Source of the DNA: CAYXUG01 sp964468655
GTDB taxonomy: Bacteria > Fidelibacterota > Marinisomatia > Marinisomatales > CAYXUG01
Length of the DNA: 10,908 nucleotides
NCBI GenBank assembly: GCA_964468655.1
Contig: CAYXUG010000063.1
Coordinates: 1-10,908, forward strand
Direction of reading: 5' to 3'
Part shown: in pieces, positions 1 through 5,729 of the stretch
Layout of the letters: every line of letters begins with the position of its first letter
Position numbering within the stretch: position 1 is the first letter of the stretch
Notes under the pieces: model-generated
Told to the model about the DNA's origin: nothing
What the model saw: the letters and a program-made list of their open reading frames with translations, nothing else
Databases searched by the model: none
Translations under genes and position numbers: made by a program

Positions 1-70
1 CGGAGGAGGGACTCGAACCCCCGACCTGGTGGTTAACAGCCACTCGCTCTACCAGCTGAGCTACTCCGGA
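1..70 (-). tRNA. tRNA-Asn (anticodon GTT), 3' end cut off by the window edge
   Basis: On the minus strand the cloverleaf reads: acceptor TCCGGAG, then TA, D-arm GCTC-AGCTGGTA-GAGC, anticodon loop CTGTTAA with anticodon GTT (positions 37-35), T-arm GGGGG-TTCGAGT-CCCTC, then CTCCG as the start of the 3' acceptor strand. The last two paired acceptor bases, the discriminator and any CCA lie beyond position 1. The T-stem has one G-U pair, and the base of the anticodon stem is an A-C mismatch (AGTGG/CCACC); otherwise the arms pair. It decodes the asparagine codons AAC and AAU. Its first 12-13 bases recur twice in the DNA behind it (see the repeats at 109-154 and 221-266). Confidence 0.96.
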
Positions 71-108
71 TCGATTTGTTAAATCTTTCAAAAATCTGCG
101 AAGTTGGA

Positions 109-154
109 AACTGCCTGTCCGTCGCAATGGAATAAAGACGGAAGCTACTCCGGA
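109..154 (-). repeat. 46-bp repeat, copy A, ending in a copy of the tRNA-Asn 5' end
   Basis: This 46-base stretch aligns without gaps to 221-266, with 39 of 46 positions identical by hand count. On the minus strand it starts TCCGGAGTAGCT, identical to the first 12 bases of the tRNA-Asn gene. It continues into an inverted repeat, TCCGTC / GACGGA (6 bp around a 13-nt loop), followed by CAGGCAGTT. Only the 5' acceptor strand and the first D-stem bases of the tRNA are represented, so it cannot fold as a tRNA. It could be a degenerate tRNA-derived fragment, a REP-like palindromic unit that captured or inserted at a tRNA end, or both. Confidence 0.75.
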
Positions 155-197
155 TATTTCTTTTATATCATATTCAAACTCACAACAAAGTGGTTAA

Positions 198-213
198 TCC
201 GCCGGCTGGCGGA
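198..213. repeat. Small perfect inverted repeat (6-bp arms, 4-nt loop)
   Basis: The arms TCCGCC and GGCGGA are perfect complements around GGCT. This is very GC-rich against AT-rich surroundings. It lies where the anticodon-stem portion of the tRNA-Asn remnant would be. It resembles the short GC-rich palindromes dispersed in many FCB-group genomes; that likeness is from memory. No T-run follows it on the minus strand, so it is not an obvious terminator. Confidence 0.6.
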
Positions 214-220
214 CTCTACC

Positions 221-266
221 AACTGCCTGGCCATCGTAATGTAATGTAGACGGGAGCTACTCCGGA
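221..266 (-). repeat. 46-bp repeat, copy B, ending in a copy of the tRNA-Asn 5' end
   Basis: Gap-free partner of 109-154 (7 differences in 46). The minus strand begins TCCGGAGTAGCTC, identical to the first 13 bases of the tRNA-Asn gene. The internal inverted repeat is CCGTC / GATGG around a 13-nt loop. Compared with copy A, one stem base has changed from C to T on the minus strand. That keeps a G-U pair if the region is transcribed on the minus strand and would break pairing on the other strand. The copy is contiguous with further tRNA-like blocks at 190-221. Confidence 0.75.
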
Positions 267-324
267 ATTCTTCTGAAAAAGCGGCGAAAATTTAGTTGAG
301 AAAAAAAAGCCTTCAAACCACTTA

Positions 325-2421
325 TTACATTTCTTTTTCTGCCACAAGCAATTTCCCCTTTACAAATAATCCATGCTGAGCTTGATTTGACGTTAAATAA
401 ATCATTCCATTTTCATCATGTGGCTCACCACAAACCGAATGGATGGATTTCAGTCCACCCAACCATTTTCGTATATCAGAAACATAAACCAGATCACCCA
501 CTTCAGCGCTCATTTTTTCCATATCAATTGCTGAAAATCTTACAATTGAATCATCGACATCAATCAGTTTCCATTTGACTTCCACCTTTTCACCTTCAAT
601 GTCATTAGGTTCACCACCTTTGAAATATTTTCTGGCATCATTAATTGATGCTGCAATTAATCCTCTAGTATGTTTTTCCTCATCATACCGGACAAAATAA
701 GTAACAGTCAAGGGCACAAAAATAACAACACCAATCGAAGAAGCAACTTGAAGAGAATATCCAGAAATATTGAAAAGAACCAGCCCAAACAGCACAATAG
801 CTAATGCAGTCATGCCATTCATTATGGATTTTCCATTTGGATTACTGCGAATCTTTGAAATCAAATTAACCTGCCAGCGGGTTGTTAAGGCGGCAAAAAC
901 CGCAACGACTGAACATACCAGCGTATTGTACAACGCACGGATGTAAGAATACGGATGCTCAGGATTCATTACAATCCCATGGTCAAATGGGGCGATCAGG
1001 ATTCCGGGGTATCTTGCCCCAAGAATCATGAGTACCACACCTCCAACGAAAGCTGTGATTACACCAGCAGGTGTAAAACGTTTCCAAAACACACCAAGGA
1101 AAATTCCCACAACCAGAGGCGGAGTCAGCGTCGAATGAAAATATCCGTGGGCTTCGTAAACCGTTGGAAAATTTTTGAAAGCAAGCACTGCCAAAACTCC
1201 CAGAATTGTGACTCCAATTGATGCATACCGTGCGGCGCCCAGTTCTTTACGTTCTTTTTCACTTTCCGTTTGAACTGTCGTTCTTAAAAACTTTTGCACT
1301 GGTCGGTACACATCATTGATAAAAATCGCAGCCGTAGCATTAATAAGCGTGTCAACCGTACTCATAAGCGCAGCTGTCAATGCAGCCATGATGAACCCAA
1401 ACATCCCGGGACTGGCAATGATATTTGCCACAACAACAAAAATTTGATCGGGAGAAACAGCTGGGCTTACTACATCGGGATTCACAACGGAAATTGCTTT
1501 TCCTATCCAGCCGGCATTCCCCACCACAATCGCCGAAATGGGAAGGACAAACAAAATATTAATCGCGGCAGCTTTACGTCCTTCATTGACGTTTTTACAC
1601 GCCATAAAACGCATAATGAGTCCCTGATTCATAAACAGGAATCCTATGGAACCAGCAATGGCATCCTGCCAGAATATTCCTACAAAATTAAAATTCGCCG
1701 GCTTGTTAAAATCTGCCAGCGGAAGTTTCCACTCCATGGGAAGCAGATTCCAAAATATGTCGAATCCACCCAAATAGGTTATCCCGAAAAAGAAAAGCAG
1801 CAAACCGGCAAACAGAAGGATAAATCCCTGTAACAGGTCGGTGAAAATTACGGCAGTCTGACCACCAAAAGTGATATAGATGCCCGTGATAACGGCAATG
1901 ACAATAATAGCGCCCATTAGAGTAATTGGGAACATTGTTCCAAAAAGTGTGAAATATTCCGGGAGCATAGGAATGACCGCCTTACCAAGTGTAAGGAATC
2001 CGATGCCGATGTATCCGATCATGTACAGAAGCAATAGGATAGTCGCGAGGAACCGTGCCGATGGACTGAATCGCTTTTCGAAGTATTCTGGGATGGATCG
2101 AACCTTGGAGTATACAATGATCGGAAGCCAGCCAAACATGAAAAATGCAATGAAAAACCAGTCGTTCAGATAGGTCATTGAAGAAGATATTCCGTGCTCA
2201 AATCCTTTGGCAGAATATTTCACAAAACTGTGACTACCCACACCAGTTGCTACTATGGACATGGTAATCAGCCACCATGAAAATCTGCGTCCGCCAAAGA
2301 AAAAGTCTGAAGTGGTTTTAGTATACCTCCCGAAATAACTGCCAAAAAGCATAATTACAATAAAGTAAACCACCATGACTATCCAGTCTGTGGAAGTACC
2401 GATACTATGAAATGTTTGCAC
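325..2421 (-). CDS. Sodium:solute symporter family (SSS/SLC5) transporter with C-terminal soluble domain
   Basis: A 698-residue inner-membrane protein with about 13-15 hydrophobic helices between residues 11 and 577, consistent with PF00474 Na+-coupled uptake carriers of LeuT-like fold. Residues 346-370 (AALTAALMSTVDTLINATAA, then NDVYRP) match the family's TM8 region. S354/T355 sit where the Na2-site hydroxyl residues of vSGLT and PutP lie. Substrate is not readable: the sugar-contact pattern of SGLT is not obvious, and TM1 carries an unusual GVGSHSF (61-66 region). Residues about 580-698 form a hydrophilic tail, longer than in minimal SSS proteins, of unknown role. The start is GTG at 2421-2419, chosen because GAGG (2430-2427) lies 5 bases upstream and the start shares one base with the stop of the small membrane gene (TAGTG). 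Last gene of its run; a T8 tract follows the stop but I see no convincing hairpin. Confidence 0.93.
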   Translation of the reverse strand: MQTFHSIGTSTDWIVMVVYFIVIMLFGSYFGRYTKTTSDFFFGGRRFSWWLITMSIVATGVGSHSFVKYSAKGFEHGISSSMTYLNDWFFIAFFMFGWLPIIVYSKVRSIPEYFEKRFSPSARFLATILLLLYMIGYIGIGFLTLGKAVIPMLPEYFTLFGTMFPITLMGAIIVIAVITGIYITFGGQTAVIFTDLLQGFILLFAGLLLFFFGITYLGGFDIFWNLLPMEWKLPLADFNKPANFNFVGIFWQDAIAGSIGFLFMNQGLIMRFMACKNVNEGRKAAAINILFVLPISAIVVGNAGWIGKAISVVNPDVVSPAVSPDQIFVVVANIIASPGMFGFIMAALTAALMSTVDTLINATAAIFINDVYRPVQKFLRTTVQTESEKERKELGAARYASIGVTILGVLAVLAFKNFPTVYEAHGYFHSTLTPPLVVGIFLGVFWKRFTPAGVITAFVGGVVLMILGARYPGILIAPFDHGIVMNPEHPYSYIRALYNTLVCSVVAVFAALTTRWQVNLISKIRSNPNGKSIMNGMTALAIVLFGLVLFNISGYSLQVASSIGVVIFVPLTVTYFVRYDEEKHTRGLIAASINDARKYFKGGEPNDIEGEKVEVKWKLIDVDDSIVRFSAIDMEKMSAEVGDLVYVSDIRKWLGGLKSIHSVCGEPHDENGMIYLTSNQAQHGLFVKGKLLVAEKEM

Positions 2422-2723
2422 TATGGCCTCGTTTTCTTTCTAAGTACAACCGTGATCCCAATAAATATTGCCACCATCAATAGTAGAATGACCGGTACCG
2501 CGTAGACAGAGATTGTCCCCAAAGCAGCAAATGTCATTAATGCATGCATCATCAGGTACCAGACGAAGCCAAAGAGCAAAACCCACATCCATTTTTTATG
2601 TTTATACCGCCGAAGATCGAACGAACCGGCTTTTATAGTTATAACAATTCCGGCAAAAAAAAGGAGTCCCCCAAATCCATAAAGATAAATAAAAGGCAGC
2701 CAAATTCGGGAAAAATCAGTCAT
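2421..2723 (-). CDS. Small three-helix membrane protein, probable partner of the SSS symporter
   Basis: A 100-residue, strongly hydrophobic protein with likely helices at about 7-31, 45-67 and 70-94. A basic loop (KAGSFDLRRYKHKKW, 31-45) lies between the first two and a basic tail RKKTRP closes the protein. By the positive-inside rule the loop and the C-terminus would be cytoplasmic. I do not recognise a named family. Its ATG overlaps the end of the HIT gene by 8 bases, and its TAG stop shares a base with the symporter's GTG, so the membrane pair is likely made together. Known precedents for small membrane proteins encoded directly before SSS carriers are YhdT with PanF and the DUF4212 proteins; I see no clear sequence link to either. 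A subunit or assembly role for the transporter is inference from position. Confidence 0.8.
   Translation of the reverse strand: MTDFSRIWLPFIYLYGFGGLLFFAGIVITIKAGSFDLRRYKHKKWMWVLLFGFVWYLMMHALMTFAALGTISVYAVPVILLLMVAIFIGITVVLRKKTRP
2427..2430 (-). promoter_or_regulatory. Ribosome binding site GAGG supporting the GTG start of the symporter
   Basis: The minus strand reads GAGG-CCATA-GTG, a 5-base spacing. The site lies inside the last codons of the upstream 100-aa gene, fitting translational coupling. It decides the non-ATG start at 2421. Confidence 0.6.
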
Positions 2724-3210
2724 TATTGAACTCAGGTTTCAGTGAATCGTAGGTCTCTTTTAACCCCTCAACTATCGTTTTGGTATGACCAATAACCGGC
2801 ATAAAATTGGTATCTCCTGTCCATCTGGGTACAAGATGATAGTGTACATGGTCTTCAATTCCTGCGCCGGCAATTTTACCGAAATTTGCACCGAAATTAA
2901 ATCCTTCCGGATTCAATACTTTTTTTACAGCATTCATTGCTTTATCAGTTAGAGCCATAATTTCACTTTTCACTTCAGCGCTCAATTTCAAGGGATCTGA
3001 AATATGCTCATACGGAGCAATCATCAAATGAGCATTATTGTAAGGATACAAATTCATCATAATAAACGAAGTTGAACCTCTGTGTAAAATCAGCATTTCC
3101 CTGTCATCTTCACGGGCCGGTTTATCACAAAAAATACAACCGTCATCTTTTAAAGATTTTACATACTCAATTCTCCACGGCGCCCAGAGCGTTTCGGAAG
3201 AATGACTCAT
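2716..3210 (-). CDS. HIT-family protein, Ap4A phosphorylase/hydrolase-like
   Basis: A 164-residue cytosolic nucleotide-binding protein. The histidine triad is clear at H121-V-H123-Y-H125-L-V followed by PRW; the middle or last His normally attacks the alpha-phosphate of the nucleotide. An N-terminal zinc-type pair C25-I-F-C28 is present, along with LWAPWR (8-13), a PYNNAHLM segment (56-63) and GAGIEDHVHYH leading into PRWTGDTNFM. This arrangement is that of the mycobacterial Ap4A phosphorylase (Rv2613c) subgroup rather than the ~110-aa Hint/PKCI type. The likely substrate is a diadenosine polyphosphate, cleaved by phosphorolysis or hydrolysis; the choice cannot be made here. It starts at ATG 3210, 24 bases after the EF-G-like gene, without an evident Shine-Dalgarno. 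Its TGA overlaps the next gene's ATG by 8 bases. Confidence 0.92.
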   Translation of the reverse strand: MSHSSETLWAPWRIEYVKSLKDDGCIFCDKPAREDDREMLILHRGSTSFIMMNLYPYNNAHLMIAPYEHISDPLKLSAEVKSEIMALTDKAMNAVKKVLNPEGFNFGANFGKIAGAGIEDHVHYHLVPRWTGDTNFMPVIGHTKTIVEGLKETYDSLKPEFNND

Positions 3211-3234
3211 TTCACAAATTTCAATGGTTGGGGG

Positions 3235-5331
3235 TTAACTGTGCTGTTCCTCCCGCTGACGCTTATATTTATCTATCACTTTTGCTTCCAGATCTCTAGG
3301 CATTTCTTCATAGTGACTGAATTTTTCAGTATGCATACTTCTGCCACCTGTTATTGAGCGGAGTGTTGTAGCATAGTGATAAAGATTTGCCTGAGGAATA
3401 TTCGCACGAATAATCTGATATCCGCTCTCTGTATCCATTCCCAGTATTTTACCCCTTCTTCCGGAAATATCGCCCATCACATCACCCATATCTGTTTCAG
3501 GAATTTTTACTTCAACTTCTGAGATGGGCTCCAACAGGCACGGCTGAGCCGAATGAAATGATTCTTTGAATGCTTCCCTGCCTGCAGTCTGGAAAGCGAT
3601 ATCCTTTGAATCAACAGGGTGTTGTTTACCATCATAAAAGTCAATTTTTATATCCACCACATGACAACCAGCCACAATTCCATCATTGCAAGCAGCCATG
3701 ACTCCTTTTTCAACTGACGGAACAAATACACGGTCAACATTCTGCCCTTTCAGTGAATCGGAAAAATCAATTCCTTCCCCTCTTTCCATCGGTTCTATTC
3801 TCATCCAAACCTCAGCAAACTGACCGGCACCGCCAGACTGTTTTTTGTGCCTGTATTTCGAATCACCATTTCCTCTAATGGTTTCCCTGAATGCAATCCT
3901 TGGTTTGGATAATTCAACATCAACACGGTGTTTGGTTTTTAGTTTGGTTACCATATTTTCCAGCTGAAGCTCGCCCTGGCCTGAGATTGTGGTTTGTCTC
4001 AATTCAGGATCAACATTGATAATAAATGTGGGATCCTCCTCGTGCAAGGATGTTAATCCAACAGACATTCTCTCGTCATCCCCTTTTGATTTGGGATGAA
4101 TAGCTTCAGCGATATTTGGAAAGGGATATTTTATTTCCGATAATGTGATACCCAATTTTGGATTACAGAGTGTATCTCCCGTGTGTGTATTTTTCAATTT
4201 TACCACTGCTCCAATATCACCGGAAACTAATTTACCAGTCTCTTTTCTTGTTTTACCGTTCATGTAAAAAACCTGTCCCAGCCGTTCATTGGTATTCCGG
4301 GTCGTATTTTTCATATCCATCCCCGATTTAACCGTTCCCGAGTAAACCCTTACGAAAGATAATTCACCTACATGGGGTTCACTGACTGTCTTAAAAACCA
4401 ACACACTTTCAGGGTCTGACGGATTTGCATCTATCTCAATCTCTTCTTCTGAATTCACTTTAAAAGCAGAAACTTTTTCAGTATCTGTAGGAGAAGGACA
4501 ATATTTAGAAATAAAATCCATGACTCTTGGCACACCAGCCAACGTACTAGCAGACGTGCAGAATAGCGGAATTACCGATTCATTTTTAATGGCATCACGC
4601 ATTCCCAAACGCAATTCTTCCTCCGATAAACCACCCTGTTCGAAAAACTTTTCCATCATGGTATCATCCGATTCTGCGATACATTCAATCAATTCTTCGT
4701 GAAGCTGGTCAACTTGATCTTTAAAATTTTCTGGTACATCACCTTCTTCGAACTTGCCGCTTGAATCTGTTTTAAAGGTTAACAGCTTTTTCCTCAGAAC
4801 ATCCAATATCTGATTAAATCCGGGACCCGGATTCACCGGCAACATGAGCGGAAGAATTTTTTTTGAATAATTCGATTTCATTTGATTCAAAATAGAATCA
4901 AAATTGGTATTTTCTTTATCCATCATATTTACAACAATCAGTTTTGGAATATTTTCATCATTGGCGCTCTTAAATGCAATTTCGGTTCCTGCTTCCGGGC
5001 CTGTTACACCATGAACGACAATCACAGTGAAATCAGATACTCTCAATGATGATTTTACCTCTCCGGCAAAATCGAGGAACCCCGGTACATCAAGCATATT
5101 TAATTTTGCTTCTTTCCAGTCACAGTTCAAAAGTGTGGTACTGATTGAAATCTGGCGACTGATTTCATCTTCCCTGTAATCGGATACAGTACTGCCATCT
5201 TCAATTTTTCCCATTCTGGAAACTGCGCCGGCACAGCGTAACATCCCTTCCGACAGAATTGTTTTACCGCATGTGCCGTGACCTACAATTCCAAAATTCC
5301 TGATTTGAGTCTGCTGAACATTCATCATCAT
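3235..5331 (-). CDS. Elongation factor G-like GTPase (EF-G-2 type paralogue)
   Basis: A 698-residue translational GTPase with the full EF-G domain order: G domain (about 8-285), domain II (about 307-395), III (about 403-475), IV (about 480-600) and V (about 600-690). The P-loop is GHGTCGKT (17-24), switch I has RQISIS (59-64) where canonical EF-G has RGITI, G3 is DVPGF (81-85), G4 is NMMD (135-138), and G5 is probably CTSAS (258-262). The canonical DTPGH histidine, needed for ribosome-stimulated hydrolysis, is Phe85 here. Domain IV keeps SGGAGQF (499-505) and the tip region HPVDSKDIAF (571-580). Domain V ends FSHYEEMP. These departures match the EF-G-like/EF-G-2 family (e.g. Thermus EF-G-2) rather than FusA. 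It is probably not the essential translocase and its role is unknown. It heads the second gene run, with a possible promoter upstream. Confidence 0.93.
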   Translation of the reverse strand: MMMNVQQTQIRNFGIVGHGTCGKTILSEGMLRCAGAVSRMGKIEDGSTVSDYREDEISRQISISTTLLNCDWKEAKLNMLDVPGFLDFAGEVKSSLRVSDFTVIVVHGVTGPEAGTEIAFKSANDENIPKLIVVNMMDKENTNFDSILNQMKSNYSKKILPLMLPVNPGPGFNQILDVLRKKLLTFKTDSSGKFEEGDVPENFKDQVDQLHEELIECIAESDDTMMEKFFEQGGLSEEELRLGMRDAIKNESVIPLFCTSASTLAGVPRVMDFISKYCPSPTDTEKVSAFKVNSEEEIEIDANPSDPESVLVFKTVSEPHVGELSFVRVYSGTVKSGMDMKNTTRNTNERLGQVFYMNGKTRKETGKLVSGDIGAVVKLKNTHTGDTLCNPKLGITLSEIKYPFPNIAEAIHPKSKGDDERMSVGLTSLHEEDPTFIINVDPELRQTTISGQGELQLENMVTKLKTKHRVDVELSKPRIAFRETIRGNGDSKYRHKKQSGGAGQFAEVWMRIEPMERGEGIDFSDSLKGQNVDRVFVPSVEKGVMAACNDGIVAGCHVVDIKIDFYDGKQHPVDSKDIAFQTAGREAFKESFHSAQPCLLEPISEVEVKIPETDMGDVMGDISGRRGKILGMDTESGYQIIRANIPQANLYHYATTLRSITGGRSMHTEKFSHYEEMPRDLEAKVIDKYKRQREEQHS

Positions 5332-5336
5332 ATTTT

Positions 5337-5340
5337 CTCC
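5337..5340 (-). promoter_or_regulatory. Ribosome binding site GGAG ahead of a triple ATG start
   Basis: The minus strand reads GGAG-AAAAT-ATG-ATG-ATG. Distances from GGAG to the three ATGs are 5, 8 and 11 bases. The second ATG has the most usual spacing, so the protein may begin one or two Met later than annotated. Nothing downstream is affected. Confidence 0.6.
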
Positions 5341-5367
5341 ATAAAAATTGTGGTTTTAAAAGTTAGA

Positions 5368-5398
5368 ATTAACCTGTTTTTTTACTCGATTATGTCAA
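5368..5398 (-). promoter_or_regulatory. Possible sigma-70-like promoter for the EF-G-like gene run
   Basis: The 119-bp gap between the two gene runs contains a perfect TTGACA (5398-5393 on the minus strand), followed after 19 bases by GTTAAT (5373-5368). The spacer is longer than the usual 17 and the -10 is imperfect, so this is a candidate only. If the organism belongs to Bacteroidota, with its different -7/-33 consensus, the match may be accidental. Confidence 0.3.
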
Positions 5399-5450
5399 TT
5401 TAGGGCTGGAAAGTATAAAGAAAATGAAAAGGTGAATCAAGACATTTTCA

Positions 5451-5729
5451 CTAATTGATCTGCTGCTCAAATTGACCGTTTTCTTCTATGAATTCCCGTA
5501 AAACGGGAATCAGGTATTGTTTTTGAACATCTAGGCGGGAAAATGATTCAGCCAAAACTCGAAGCCGCTGAGTTAATGGTTTGAGTTTATTTAATACAAT
5601 AAACTGATCGTCAATAACGGTACAATATCCCCCGGAGAAATCTCCTTTTCCATCGATTATTGTAATTCCTATTTTTTCAGCCAATTCCTCAAAGTGACTG
5701 TATAATTGTTTTGCTTCCTTTTTTTTCAT
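5451..5729 (-). CDS. Small conserved-looking protein of unknown function, coupled to ManC
   Basis: A 92-residue soluble, mostly charged protein. The N-terminal helix (KKKEAKQLYSHFEELAEKIG, 2-21) is followed by a short beta-type segment with GGYC (33-36) and an IVLNK strand (44-48). A helical C-terminal half with RLRVLAESFSRLD (55-67) follows, then LIPVLREFIEE. No catalytic motif, signal peptide or membrane segment is seen. I recall similar ~90-aa proteins with the GGYC ... VLNK ... RL..LA pattern in FCB-group genomes but know no assigned function. Its ATG overlaps the TGA of the mannose-1-phosphate guanylyltransferase gene in an ATGA junction, so translation is probably coupled. Last gene of the first run. 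A weak AT-rich inverted repeat (GAAAATG/CATTTTC, 5420-5449) follows its stop. Confidence 0.8.
   Translation of the reverse strand: MKKKEAKQLYSHFEELAEKIGITIIDGKGDFSGGYCTVIDDQFIVLNKLKPLTQRLRVLAESFSRLDVQKQYLIPVLREFIEENGQFEQQIN

Larger units (their letters stand above)
190..266 (-). pseudogene. Possible tRNA-Asn remnant interrupted by palindromic sequence
   Basis: Three blocks of the tRNA-Asn gene appear in the same order and orientation. In plus-strand terms these are gtggttaa (190-197, matching 29-36), ctctacca (214-221, matching 47-54) and gagctactccgga (254-266, matching 58-70). Between the first two blocks, 10 bases of the tRNA are replaced by the 16-base inverted repeat tccgccggctggcgga (198-213; TCCGCC/GGCGGA, 4-nt loop). 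Between the second and third, 3 bases are replaced by 32 bases holding the second inverted repeat. The T-arm and 3' acceptor half are absent. The 8-base blocks are short, so their match is suggestive only; the 13-base block and the conserved order carry most of the weight. Two insertions into a duplicated tRNA is my inference. Confidence 0.45.

Noticed and set aside
266..324. Rho-independent terminator after the symporter
   Set aside because: A T8 tract (minus strand, 308-301) follows the stop, but the bases before it do not form a stable stem by hand pairing.
1..324. Integrated mobile element at the tRNA
   Set aside because: No integrase, transposase or 3'-end tRNA duplication is present in the window. 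The repeats involve the 5' end, so I report them as repeats only.
1294..1833. 179-aa plus-strand open frame inside the symporter gene
   Set aside because: Antisense to a well-supported SSS gene, with low-complexity basic/polar composition, no recognisable domain and no ribosome binding site.
5420..5450. Terminator after the 92-aa gene
   Set aside because: The inverted repeat GAAAATG/CATTTTC is AT-only apart from its ends, with a 16-nt loop and no clean T-run, so it is too weak to call.
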